In this document: positions 21,601 through 31,775 of the stretch, one piece after another | Position numbering within the stretch: the first letter of the stretch is position 1 | Layout: every line of letters starts with the position of its first letter | Assembly: GCA_037447605.1 (NCBI GenBank) | Contig: CM074818.1 | Location: 1,681,972 to 1,716,116, forward strand | Source: Zygnema circumcarinatum | Lineage: Eukaryota > Streptophyta > Zygnematophyceae > Zygnematales > Zygnemataceae | Direction of reading: 5' to 3' | DNA length: 34,145 bases | Translations under genes and position numbers: made by a program | The notes under the pieces: model-generated | Told to the model about the DNA's origin: nothing | Database searches by the model: none | What the model saw: the letters and a program-made list of their open reading frames with translations, nothing else

Positions 21601-22055
21601 CATTTAACAGTCATATGGCATGAGATCAAGTGAAATTTGATTACCTGATGCCTGCTCCCACAACGGCGACAGAACCTCTTCTGTGGCCTGCAAACAAAAA
21701 ACCGAGAATAATTTCATGCTCACTTCTTTTTTTTCCTCGATCTCCCCTCGTTGTCTCTTTCTCCTCTATACTCCTTTCCATTTCCTTTGCTTTTGCTGAG
21801 CATGGCTTGATAGTGTAAAACACGAGAAATAATTGCTCTACAATAGAAATTCACCGAGAAAAGGAAAAACAACCAACACACTTTATACACCGCGGTGTAT
21901 CTCAAATGCTTGGATTCAATATACTTGCATTTGACAGCTATAAAAAATAAAGCTACAGACAAACAGCAACAAGAGTGATTACCAGAGTCAGGTGTGCTTG
22001 GCGCTGGAGAAGCTTTACTTGGCTGCTTCTCAAAGCCAGGTCCAGGGCGTGGCAT
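16065..22055 (-). CDS. PPOX: Protoporphyrinogen oxidase (oxygen-dependent, FAD)
   Basis: PPOX oxidises protoporphyrinogen IX to protoporphyrin IX, a late step of haem and chlorophyll synthesis, in plastid and/or mitochondrion. Sixteen exons join in frame to 511 aa: 22055-21983, 21687-21645, 21418-21283, 21019-20954, 20744-20694, 20497-20441, 20213-20140, 19923-19887, 19707-19642, 18895-18746, 18541-18371, 17954-17756, 17442-17334, 17152-17078, 16821-16715, 16186-16065. The N-terminal FAD motif [18 protein letters not shown] spans residues 31-48. Later blocks include [74 protein letters not shown] and C-terminal [18 protein letters not shown] few residues usual after DPYSLS are missing in my model, so the 19642/18895 junction is the weakest. 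An acceptor-like TTTCAG sits one base before the ATG, so an upstream exon encoding a targeting peptide is possible. Confidence 0.94.
16297..16443. repeat. ACTACAAAC / AAGCAAACAA minisatellite in the last PPOX intron
   Basis: Units such as ACTACAAACTACAAGCAAAC recur for about 145 bp between exons 15 and 16. On the PPOX sense strand this is a TTTGTAGTT-rich stretch. Confidence 0.85.
17472..17713. repeat. GA/GGA-rich tract in PPOX intron 12
   Basis: AGAGAGAG runs, then GAGGGGGAGGG units. Read on the PPOX sense strand this is a 240-bp polypyrimidine tract ending close to the exon 13 acceptor (17443). Confidence 0.95.
18591..18651. repeat. (CT)n microsatellite in PPOX intron 10
   Basis: A 61-bp pure CT run on the plus strand. 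On the PPOX sense strand it is (GA)n, an exception to the usual pyrimidine-sense orientation. Confidence 0.97.
19393..19609. repeat. GGGGA/GGGGGA satellite in PPOX intron 9
   Basis: About 215 bp of GGGGAGGGGGAGGGG-type units on the plus strand, so C-rich on the sense strand. It has strong G-quadruplex character and starts about 33 bp downstream of the exon 9 donor. It resembles the repeat at window position 1-160. Confidence 0.97.
20023..20075. repeat. GA-rich tract in PPOX intron 7
   Basis: Imperfect (GA)n on the plus strand, pyrimidine on the PPOX sense strand. Confidence 0.85.
20552..20631. repeat. GA/GGGA-rich tract in PPOX intron 5
   Basis: GAGAGAGAGGGAGGGGGCGGG-like purine units on the plus strand, pyrimidine on the PPOX sense strand, about 55 bp before the exon 6 acceptor. 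Confidence 0.85.
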
Positions 22056-22398
22056 GCTGAAAGGAGAAAATCAACGACTGTCTTCTGCTGCAGTTCACAG
22101 AAACTCCTCAAATTACAGACAGTGGTAGCAAGAACTGAAAAATATGCACTACTATTCTTGGCGCTCTTGCCTCCGATAGAAACACCAAAAGCTTACTCAA
22201 ACAATCCTGCACTCCCGCAGGCTCCGAGAGGTGAATGCTCAAGAGAGAGACCCATTCAAGAACAGAGCAGTAATTTTTCTCATAGGAACGTGAAGATTTC
22301 AGCTTCTGCAAACAGAACCTTATGGAGTAGAAGTGCTCCTCGACACTCGCAATAGGCAATAGATGAAGCTCTCCTTCACAACGAGGTGAAGCAGGAAG
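22056..22398. promoter_or_regulatory. Divergent spacer between PPOX and QNG1
   Basis: Only 343 bp separate the first coding bases of the two divergently oriented genes, so the promoters probably overlap unless upstream noncoding exons exist. I cannot point to a TATA box or clear factor site. Next to PPOX, an acceptor-like TTTCAG (minus strand) leaves open an upstream PPOX exon within or beyond this spacer. Confidence 0.45.
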
Positions 22399-24554
22399 AT
22401 GGAATTGGTGAAGCCATCAACTGCAGTGTTTGGTGCTGCAGATGTTCAAAAAGCGGTCTGCAGACATCGCTTATCATATCTCATCCAACATCGCATACTG
22501 CGAAGGGCGACAAGGGTAGGGATAGCGTGCAGAGCGGAGAATCCAATGGATGCGTCTCCGCATGGAGTCCTCAGCTCCTGTCGCTGGGCCCTCAGTCAAG
22601 CCTCTTCAGTGACTGTGCACGAAGAAGGTAGGCGACATCAGAAACATGCAACATGTAAAGTAGTTTTGGTTCTAATTCTACTTCTGCTTCTGCTTCTGTT
22701 TCTGCAAATAGCAGAAGGTGTTATTCCAAGAGAATGAGTTTTTTTTTGTATACATTTCTAGGTTTGTTAGGAATTGCTGGCAAACAATGAAGGGTTACAG
22801 TTCGAGTGAAAGCGGGAAGTATTAGTAGAAATATCTATTTTCAGAGGCATTATAAACCAATAGAGAATAATCGAGTTGAATGCTTTCACTGTGCGGTTGG
22901 AGTGAAGAAAGGCAAAATGATGTTTATTAATTGTGTAGAAAAGTTGTTTTGGAAACCACATGACAGCGTAAACAGATTTTCAGCAATTCGCAGTTATGAG
23001 AATGTAAGCAACCAAGGAATGGTAGGGAATGCCTATGGCCTTTAGAAAATCTCAATAGAATTCTGAATGCTGGTCTTCCCACTTGAAAGGAGAATCGTTT
23101 TTTCACAAACTTGATCATCAACTTTACATTTTGCTGAAAGCAGAATGTTTATTCTTTAATATGAGATGCAGAGTAGGAGCATCATTCGCTGCATTACATC
23201 TTAGTGTTCGCCTTTTGCTCTGCTTTTCTTCAATGGAGTTGAATAAATAGCAGACAGAAATCCATAGCAGATGGTATGGAAACCGAAAGTCGATGGAACT
23301 TCCCTAAGACCTTCAGAATAGAAGTATGAGGCAGAACAATAGACTGCTTGAAGCTTTTTTTTTCGGGAAAAAGGTTGTAAGTGATCTGAAAAATATTATG
23401 TATAGTGCACGTGAAGTTCTTGATAAGTTGTAATTCACTGCTCTTCTTGACTGTATGGGAAGTCAATTAGGAAGTCATCAAGTGTGAATGATTCATTGGT
23501 ATCAATGACTGTATAAGCTCCACTCTTGATTTTTCCACTTGTACAAGACAAGCTTCACTTAAAGCCTAAGAGGAGCAGGTGATGAAGCCCTTCGAGTTAT
23601 TGTTTGTATGTAGTTCAGATACGGAAAAATAAGTAATATATTTTCCGCTTTGTTGTGTGATGGGCGAGGGGGGGAGCAGCTTTGCGAAATGTAATAGAGA
23701 AGCAGCATGGACACATTCCGAAATTAAAATGGAATTTTGACAAAGTACATTTCTGCGATGGGACTCCGCTAACAGCGCAGTACATCCTTGTGGTGGATGC
23801 TCTGAACTTCTGCTTTTGGCCGGGTGCTTCATCTCCTTCTCTTCTCTTCTCTCTTTCTCTGTGTCTCTCTCCCTCCACACAACTTGAAGTTTGCTTTGTC
23901 TTGCTTTTGTCCCACTCCTCCCCTCCTTACTCTGGAGAAAACTCAATCTTCCTATCCTCCTCTAGTTGAACTCGGTTTTGAGGTCCTCACCTTCCTTCTC
24001 CTCCTCCCTTTCTCTCTCTCTCGTCCCCCCCTCAATCTCTCCCCCCTCTCCCTTTCTCCCTCTCGTCCCTTCTCTTCTCCGCCACCTTGGAACATTCATC
24101 TCTTTTTCTCCTCTCCCCACCCAGACTCTCCCTCCCCCGAGAAACGTTCTGAAGATATAAGGGCTCAAGTTCAGAGGCAGAGGAGGGCTTGGCTCTGCAG
24201 CTCCTGAGCTTCAATATGGCGATCTCGCGGGAGGGCTAAAGCGCTCTCTTGAGGAAGACCCTCATGCTTTGGATGCAGACCGGCTCGCCTCCTTCGATAG
24301 TGAGCCATCTCTGCCTCACTTTAGGGCTAAGCCTTTCAAGAGTTTTAGTTTAGTTTTCAATGTTTCCTGGGGTTGTTGCTCAGGTTGACAGTGGTATTTG
24401 TAGATGCAGTAGCCTCAGCTGACATGTTTGGTTCTTAAATAGGGACGAAGCAAACAGTAATAAGAACTTTAAGATCTGATTCAGATCGTTTGTTTCCCTC
24501 TTTCCCTCCCTTCTTACTTTCTTCTCTCACTTTCATTTTTTTCTTCCCTCGTTA

Positions 24555-24627
<73 letters not shown>

Positions 24628-26433
24628 CCTCTCTGTCTCTCTCTCTCTCCCTCTTTCCGGGGCGTTGAGCAGGCGCAAAGCTCCGAGCCCTTTTGCATTG
24701 GCCGGGAGAGATTCCGCTGGAGGAGGAGCGCGTGCGGCTTGTGAAGGAGATAGGGGCGGAGCTGGGAAAGAGCTTTAATGGGCAGGCAGCGAACCTCATT
24801 CTTGCAGCCAAAGGCTCCGCTATCACTCTGGTGGAGCTGGTCACAGCTCATTTTCCAGGTTTGACCATGTCCCTTCTATCCCTCCCACCCCCTTATCTCT
24901 CTCTCTCACACTCTCTCTCTCGTTCCCTCTCTCCCTCTATCTCTCTCATCCAGTGTCGTTTGCATCTATCTCGCTGTCTCTCTGTCGCACACACAGACAC
25001 CACTGCTTCCCTCCCTCCAATCCCCCCCCCCCCTCACTCTCTCTCGCCCCTTCCCCCTCTTCATCTCCCTCTCTTACCCCCCTCTCTAACATACAGGGTT
25101 CCGAGACCATTGTATATACCGCGGCCGGCAAATATTTTTTTACAAGAGAGCGCAGATTTTCGCAGCAGATATATGGGGGGCCTTTCAAGGCCAATATTTG
25201 GGCGAGTTCCGAGACATGACCAAGTTGACCATGTTCGCCGACTACTTAGTCCCCGCGGTCCTCAGAGAGTGGGGGATAGTCACTTACCGATCTGACTTAG
25301 CCGAAAAAATTGACCGAAAGGAGGAAGTTCTGCCAGGTGCTTCCTCGAGGCTCAGTTTTGTGAATCTTCTTTGTGCGATTGCAAATCAGGCTTTAGTTAG
25401 TTAGCCAGGGTTTGGCGTTTATTTTCTGACTCCCCACACACTTCCCCACCCTCCCCCTCCCTCTCCCTCTTCCTCTCCCTCTCCACTCCCCCCCCCTCCC
25501 CCTCCCTCTCCCTCTTCCTCTCCCTCTCCCTCTTCCTCTCCCTCTCCCTCGTCCTCTCCTCCTCCCTCTCCCTCTTCCTCTCCCTCTCCCTCTCCCTCTC
25601 TTTCTCCCTCTCCCTCTCCCTCTTCCTCTCCTCCTCCCTCTCCCTCTCCCTCTCCTCTCCCTCTCCTCCTCCCTCTCCCTCTCCCTCTCCTCCTCCCTCT
25701 CCTCCTCCTCCCTCTCCTCCTCTCCTCTCCTCTCCCTCTCCCTCTCCTCTCCCTCTCCCTCTCCTCTTCCTCTCCCTCTCCCTCGCCCCTCTCCCTCTCC
25801 CTCTCCCTCTCCCTCTCCCTCTCTCTCCCTCTCCCTCTCCCTCTCCCTCTCCCTCTCCCTCTCCCTCTCCCTCTCCCTCCCCTCTCCCTCTCCCTCGCCC
25901 CTCTCCTCTCCCTTTCTCCCTCGCTCTCCCACTCCCTCTCCTCTCTCCCTCTCTCTCTTTCTTTCCTCCCTTCCCCCATTCGCCACCCATTCCAGTGCTC
26001 GGCTTTCGATAAGAAGAGAGAGGAGGAGGTGGGGTCGCAGGCTCAGAGGAGGAAGTGGAGATAAGGGCAGCCTGCATTGTGGCGACTGACTCCCTCCGTA
26101 CTCTCCTCGAACAGAAATTTGGGGAAGAGGTACAGAGAGCCTCCTGCTGAACGTTAATGGTCTTTTATTAGTTCCCTCTGAAAATCGCTCTTTGATATTA
26201 ACGCTTCAGACATTTTAGGGTCTTAGTCAACCCTAAAAATCCTGAAAATAATAGAATCACTACCAACTCAAGAAATCCTAGCAACCTTATAAGTCCCAAA
26301 TCCTTAAATTTGAGTGAGGCTTCATGGTGGTTTGGTGCAGATTCTGAGTGTGGAGCTGGACTGGTGGCTGTGGGAGCAAGGCGGCTCCCTCCCTGGTCTG
26401 GTTCATCACCGCACTTTGACCATCTACTACTGA
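22399..26433 (+). CDS. QNG1: Queuosine 5'-phosphate N-glycosylase/hydrolase (queuosine salvage, DUF2419)
   Basis: This enzyme frees the base queuine from queuosine 5'-phosphate so that it can be reused in tRNA modification. Seven exons join in frame to 359 aa: 22399-22627, 23680-23823, 24201-24299, 24673-24858, 25097-25336, 26041-26129 and 26341-26433. Conserved blocks are [124 protein letters not shown] and the C-terminal HHRTLTIYY. The first 49 residues are Arg-rich and nearly free of acids, like an organelle presequence. Met50 (22546) is the alternative start and would give a core of about 310 aa, near the usual family length. The exon 2 acceptor (23679) lies in purine-rich sequence and is the least certain junction. 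Confidence 0.93.
23824..24125. repeat. Pyrimidine-rich intron 2 of QNG1
   Basis: Most of this 377-bp intron is irregular CTCC/TCTT sequence on the sense strand. Proline- and serine-rich frames across it are not coding. Confidence 0.75.
24562..24650. repeat. (CT)n microsatellite in QNG1 intron 3
   Basis: About 60 bp of pure CT, then CCCCTCTCTGTCTC variants on the sense strand. It ends some 22 bp before the exon 4 acceptor (24672). Confidence 0.95.
25444..25972. repeat. (CTCCCT)n pyrimidine satellite in QNG1 intron 5
   Basis: About 525 bp almost free of purines on the sense strand, built from CCCTCT hexamers with CTCCTC and CTTCCT variants. It is the longest simple repeat in the window. It ends about 70 bp before the exon 6 acceptor. 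Glu/Arg-rich frames on the other strand are artefacts. Confidence 0.97.
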
Positions 26434-27829
26434 ACTCGACTCAGGAAGAAAGAATGAAAGGACCTGACCTGCGGATACTGTAGTCGAGGAGGAAAGGAAA
26501 GGTGCAGGAAGTTGAAGTTGAACTTGAAGGGTTTATGGAGGGTTCAGAGCTGGCAATGGTTAGGAACAGCAGAACAGGGTACGGGTTTGGAACAGGAAGG
26601 GATGTGATTTCGGTGGTGGGTAGCGGAACTGTGTTTTGGATGAAGAACCTGAACGGCATTTCAGTTTGGCCTTTGCTCCTGTTCATCTCAGAAAATCCTC
26701 TGGATGTTTTCCCATGTTGAATTTGAATTGAGCTGTCAGCTCATCTTAGGTTCCCTTTTCTTAGCGTTAATTCACTCGTTTTCCGGTACTTCAATGCACC
26801 AGATTGGCTCCAATTCACAGCTTTGGAATAATGTATGCGAAGTGAGACTGAAGACTGCCAGGGGGTTACCTTTTGGGCTGCTCTTTGATGCCTCGTCTCC
26901 TCAAATGACTGAGGTACTGAAGGTAATGAATGAGACGATTCTGTATCCATTGTTGTATACCCCTAGAGCTGTCCTTTTGGATGTTTTCTTATACTGAGTT
27001 TGTCTGTGTAGGGGTCGATTGTTAGTGGTTGTTCAAAGTATCAGCTGGGGACAGAAGAAAGCGAAATGGAGTGTGAAACAGAGCGAGCTCCCAAGTCCCC
27101 TGAGCCTGTCCAATTCTCCTGACTCAAGCATTGGACGCGCCTGCCTGCCTGCCTGCCCCGCGCTGCTGTAAGAACACAAGACCTTCAAGCAGGCCATTCA
27201 TCTTCTCATAGCAAAAGCGCCACAAGCCACCGTTAACAATCAAGCCGATAAAATAAATCTTAAAAAAAGTAAAGGAAGTGTATTGTGAATAATGTATCTA
27301 GCCATGAAAAGGCTTCTCTAATAGAACCAATTATTCATCCCCGCTAAACTTTCGACTGAATCAGGTTCGTGTCAGAGCATGTGCATTTTTGCCAGCCCCA
27401 TTCCTCACTGACTCCGCTGACTTTGTTGACCCTGTTTTCCTGGATCCCTTCACATCTGAAGGCTGCAAAATCCCCACAAGGACAAAGCTACTCCAAAGAT
27501 GCTCCTGGGCTTTGACTATGAACAAGTAGGTGCTATGAACAGGTAGTTGATCGTTCAGCACTCTGAACTAAGGAGAGGATTGGAAAAGGACCAGAAGGGT
27601 AGGAAGGAGGTTGGACGTGGGCAGTGGGTAAACATACTTGGAGCAGATCAATGAGGGACGGCGCTTAAAGATCGACGTGACTGGAGGAAGCAGCCATGGC
27701 TGCCAGCTGTGACGAGCGTACGAGAAGCAGGAACTGAGGAGTGTAATATGTTGCGAGAGCAGCTCATAGGTACAAGGAATTGTAGGAGGAGAGGAGGACA
27801 TAAGACAACTAAATGACCTTGCATCCGTG
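26434..27829. other. Convergent intergenic region between QNG1 and PSF3
   Basis: This holds the 3' flanks of the two genes. Small features include a TTTTAGGGTCTTAGTCAACC word near 26213 (inside the last QNG1 intron, just upstream) and four CTGC/CCTG units near 27140-27160. I recognise no coding block, RNA gene or transposon domain. Confidence 0.5.
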
Positions 27830-30058
27830 CTACTTGACATAATGCGGTTTTTTACTTCCTGACGATACGTTACTATCAAGGAAGCTAAAGGGCTCTCGTT
27901 TCCGCCTCTGCCTCCCTAAAATAGACGCAATTTTGATGACATCATCACTTCTTTGCAACCAATGGGCGAAGCTCTGCATGGACTGATGCGCTGCTTGGAG
28001 CACTGCATCCACAATGGCACAGAACCTGAGATCAGATTCGGTAGACAGGCAGAAGTAGCTGGAAAGTGATCAGTAAGCTCTAGCTGCTGCAGCAATGTCT
28101 TTCGGCTGTGCAGAAGTTAGTTTTAACATCACATGATGAGAAAAATGAAGATAAGATGCTGAGTTACTTCATCTGCAGGAAAAGAAAGCTTCCTTAGGAA
28201 TTTCACCTTTAGATGTTACACAACGTGTTAATCATAGAAAGGACAGCAACCGCCTACTAAAAGGACTACAGGGGGTTGGCGATCGATTGCCATGAAATAG
28301 TCCAACATGCTAGTTCTGAATCAAAACGAAGAGGATTCCAAGACTGCTTACAGTTCATTTCCTCCTTCACAAGAAGTTTCTTGTTCCGATCAATCTCTCG
28401 ATCAGACATTGTATGGCCTCGTGCCAGAACGTCTCTGTACCTGCTCCTGAATGCTGAGAGCAGGAAAGAACTCAGCGTTCTATCAAAGACTCTGCATGTC
28501 AACCAGCACCATTACAAAGTCATTTTTCGATAGCTTGCAAGCCGAAGCGAATAAACAACGAAACAACAATCCGTCCTCCAAATCTAACAGTCTATTTGAT
28601 CCACCTGCAGGAACTGACGAAATCAGGCATCAAACACTCAAAAAGAGCGGGGAAACAAACAATGTACACAAGTTGCGGTTCATCAGAAACGTATCAGCCC
28701 ATTTGCCAGTTCCAAGGCTTGGCCTTAAGCTACAGTACCCGCAGGCCAACACTTGAGCAGCCAAAATCACAGCACTCACAAAGGAGACAGCTTTCCACCG
28801 AGCTCATAGTAATACTGGGAACATTCTCGAAGGTTGACGCAGCCTGCATCCGCTCGAAGTTCATTCCTTATTCTGCAGGATGACATCTATATGTCAATAA
28901 CGTCGACATGTTGATTCAGCAATAATGGCTTCCTTAGAACAAAATAGTGCCAACCTGACTCTCTCACATGCCTTTAGGAGTTCAAACATATGTTTCTAAC
29001 AGCAAGGTGAAACATGGAAGAAAAGCTGAGGCATCCCGGGCAGTCATTATCTATCAAGGAAAAAAAAATGCCTCTTGTGCTCACCGCTCCCCAAAGCATC
29101 TTGGCTGCCTGACAATCAGCATGTTCCGCTGTGCCAGTGCAGGAGTAATCCAGAAGGGAACGTCCACTTTGGCTCCTACAGCAAGCTGTTCATAACGTCA
29201 GACAAACAGCCAACCAGCATGTATTGACTATGGATGCATTGACGACGTGGTATGACCATGCTAGTTTGGGCAATCTATGGAAGTCCCTGCAATAGGAATA
29301 CAATAATAGCTAAAAGAATTCAAGAATGGCTTAGGAAGAATAAGAAGGATCATCAGCTATAGTCTCTATAGGCTCTGGCACTATTGGACATTATCAAATC
29401 CTGAGAAGGGGTCAGTTTATTTGCCCGCGAGTTTCATGACATGCACCATTGTCTGAGTGAGAAATGACGACCAAGAATATTCGGCTATATGATTAAACAG
29501 TCACGTAGGTGATGACGGTTCCGCAACAGAAGCTCAGCCATTTCAACCAACTCCAATGGAGGGGAGGTGCTTGATCCTTTTTCGAGTCAGAAAGTGTAAG
29601 TCAATAAGTCCTGTGAGAGTCTTGCTGAAATGTCAAAATTTCTATGTGGCCTCTCGATATTGAGTTGCAACTACTGCGGAAACAAGGGAATTGGTTTACA
29701 TCGTCATCATCGCAGCTTGGATCGAGGACACGTCCAACGCCCGTAATTCCGGTTCTGAAGGTCACTGGAAGCCGCTGCAAGAATAACCAGCACTCACTCT
29801 TACAAAACTGAGTGGAAAAAACAAGTATGACCCGCGTTGCTTCCAATAACGTGAAGCGATTGCACTTGGAAGATGCTTCTGGCGAGAGCATTAGCTATAA
29901 ACTTAAAATGAAACTTGAAGTAGCCTTCACATAAATAATTTTTTTTCTTTCGTTTCGAACATCTTAACAAACACACGACTGACGGCAGCCATTTACTTGG
30001 CGAAATAAGTTACCTCTTCTTCCAAAAGAATTGCGTCAATGTTGTAGTAATCTGTCAT
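27830..30058 (-). CDS. PSF3: GINS complex subunit PSF3
   Basis: PSF3 is one of four GINS subunits. GINS joins CDC45 and MCM2-7 to form the replicative helicase in the nucleus. Six exons join in frame to 208 aa, the normal family length: 30058-30014, 29774-29700, 29185-29085, 28872-28780, 28491-28352 and 28002-27830. The protein begins MTDYYNIDAILLEEE, followed by RLPVTFRTGITGVG and LDPSCDDDD. Next come LAVGAKVDVPFWITPALAQR, RNELRADAGCVNLRECSQYY, YELGGKLSP, FLLSAFRSRYRDVL and LQAAHQSMQSFAHWLQR. These are the B-domain and alpha-helical blocks typical of PSF3 in their usual order. Its introns are 227-514 bp and lack the long CT tracts seen in the other genes. Its 3' end faces QNG1 and its 5' end faces the ATP synthase f-like gene. 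Confidence 0.95.
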
Positions 30059-30849
30059 CACTTTCAATAAGGCACACTCCTATTCTTAGAGGGACTGTCG
30101 TGTTCCACACGATGGAAGGATTAGGACGCATTCGAGCATAACAAAGGGCCCTTGCCCTGAAAATGGTCTTATCGAAACTGCACTATCGTCCTTTTGCCAA
30201 AGTGTTGCCACACAGCACTCTGGCCCCTGTATTTCACCCACTACTCTCTATAGCCTTCACACGCCTCCACACCATTCTTCAACGACCCTGCAGCTTCGTC
30301 CAGGAATCAGAATGACATCCTCCAGCAGCCAATCCTTTCACCTGCCCGCTCCGGTCCTGCATTGGACCCTCCGGTTGCTCCTTCTCTGCCAGGTGCTCCC
30401 TCTGCTACAGCAACAGGAAGGTAGATAGGCCGAGAAGGCGAGAGAGTGGGAGAGGGCGAGAGGGAGAGGGCGAGACAGTGGGAGAGGGAGAGGGAGAGAG
30501 ACGGAGAGCGGGAGCGCGTGAAAGTTCGAAAGTTTGGAAGCGTGTTTGGAATTTGGGATCCCTCCCTCCCTTTTTTCCCTTCAAGTCGGCGCCTTGCCGG
30601 AAAAGGCTTCAAATTCTGCCGGGCCGTTCCATGTACGAAACGTCGTCCAGTTGAAAATCACAACGGTTTCTATGTGAGTTGACGCAGCAATTCCTGACCG
30701 TTGGATTGCCGCGTGCGAGATCTAGTTGGAAGCCGCGGAAGGTGAACGCATGGGAAGGATGTGGCATTGACCTCACGATGGCGATGATGGCATCAAATGT
30801 ACATGGACAAAGTCATCATGGGGAACCACGAGGAACTGGTCCATTGGAT
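30059..30849. other. 5' flank of PSF3; no gene seen
   Basis: This is the PSF3 half of the 1.44-kb divergent spacer. It includes a GA/GGGAGA tract at about 30432-30512 and a segment near 30773-30836 with a diverged copy at 33932-33985. No conserved protein block is seen. Confidence 0.5.
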
Positions 30850-31245
30850 TGTATAGGTGCACAACTTTCCAATGGTTGCCGATCCAACCAACCGTTGGAA
30901 TGGTTGCGAACCACTGATGATACGCGACCCAAGCAACCATTGGCAACCACTGAATTCAATGGTTGCCAGCCATTGGAATCCTCCATTGACTGTGTCCAAT
31001 GGTTGCCGATCCTGGTTGCGAACCACTGATCATACGCGACCCAAGCAACCATTGGCAACCACTGAATTCAATGGTTGCCAACCATTGGAATCCTCCATTG
31101 GCTGCGTCCAATGGTTGCCGATCCTGGTTGCGAACCACTGATCATACGCGACCCAAGGAACCATTGGCAACCACTTAATTCAATAGTTGCTAACCATTGA
31201 ACCCATCCATTGGGTACGTCCAATGGTTGCCGATGCCACGATCCG
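30850..31245. repeat. 112-bp tandem repeat with CAACCATTG / CAATGGTTG words
   Basis: The phrase GAACCACTGATNATACGCGA recurs at 30908, 31020 and 31132, giving a 112-bp period over three copies. Each copy contains CAACCATTGGCAACCACT, CAATGGTTGCC and TGCGTCCAATGGTTGCCGAT. The third copy has diverged most. The array lies about 250 bp upstream of the ATP synthase f-like start codon. The same words occur at 340-545. Confidence 0.93.
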
Positions 31246-31496
31246 CCCTGTGCAAAGTAAGTTTCAGTTTTTTGCGAGTGTACGGAACTGTACACTGTAC
31301 GGAGCTCTCTTAAAGTTAGTCGTGCTATGGCATATGTTAATTATCTCCGTGAATTTGGTTCGACGGATTCTGTCCGTTAACTGGAGCACAGAACGAGCCC
31401 CTTGCTCGAGGAGCCCTCCCACTGCTCCGTGCCCTAATCTGCCCTCCCACTCCCCCTCCCTCACCTCTTCTCTCCTTCAAGCTCCCTTCCTCCGCC
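31246..31496 (+). promoter_or_regulatory. Probable promoter/5' UTR of the ATP synthase f-like gene
   Basis: Between the tandem repeats and the ATG lies a segment with GTGTACGGAACTGTACACTGT (31278-31298), similar to words at the ends of the foldback element. It is followed by a C/T-rich leader (about 31425-31494) that may be the 5' UTR. No TATA box is assigned. Confidence 0.35.
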
Positions 31497-31775
31497 ATGG
31501 CGCAGCCTCTGCTGAAGCAGATCGCTTCCCTGAAGGCGAAGGATGTGCCTGCGTTTGCAAAGACCACGTTCACAGTGAAGAACATGGGGGAGATGTACCA
31601 TGGATGGGTGGAGGAGTACCACAAGAAGCACATCCTCACGGGAAGCGTCAAGCCCTTGAATGACCTCATGTTATTTGTGGGAGTTTTGGCGTATGCAGTG
31701 GCATGGCCCACTGAGATTCGCCATCTGAAGCACGCGGAGGAGGCTGCCAAGCACGGAGACGGAGGGCACCATTAG
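31497..31775 (+). CDS. Small single-helix protein, probable mitochondrial ATP synthase subunit f-like
   Basis: A single uninterrupted frame of 92 aa starts in a good CGCCATGG context. The middle reads MYHGWVEEYHKKHILTG, then a hydrophobic segment at about residues 56-73 (LMLFVGVLAYAVAWP), then a basic tail EIRHLKHAEEAAKH. The order of Tyr-rich amphipathic stretch, one membrane helix and LKH-containing tail matches subunit f of the mitochondrial F1Fo ATP synthase, which sits in the inner-membrane Fo dimer interface. Length and architecture agree, but sequence identity is limited, so another small inner-membrane subunit is possible. It is the only single-exon gene in the window. A GCAGAGGTAGGC just after the stop could be a donor of a 3' UTR intron. 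Confidence 0.6.
   Translation: MAQPLLKQIASLKAKDVPAFAKTTFTVKNMGEMYHGWVEEYHKKHILTGSVKPLNDLMLFVGVLAYAVAWPTEIRHLKHAEEAAKHGDGGHH

Noticed and set aside
21975-22355. A 126-codon plus-strand frame antisense to the PPOX start
   Set aside because: It overlaps the first PPOX exon in antisense and shows no family motif.
25393-26077. Minus-strand frames of 186-226 codons rich in Arg, Glu and Gly
   Set aside because: They translate the CTCCCT satellite of a QNG1 intron in three frames with equal openness.
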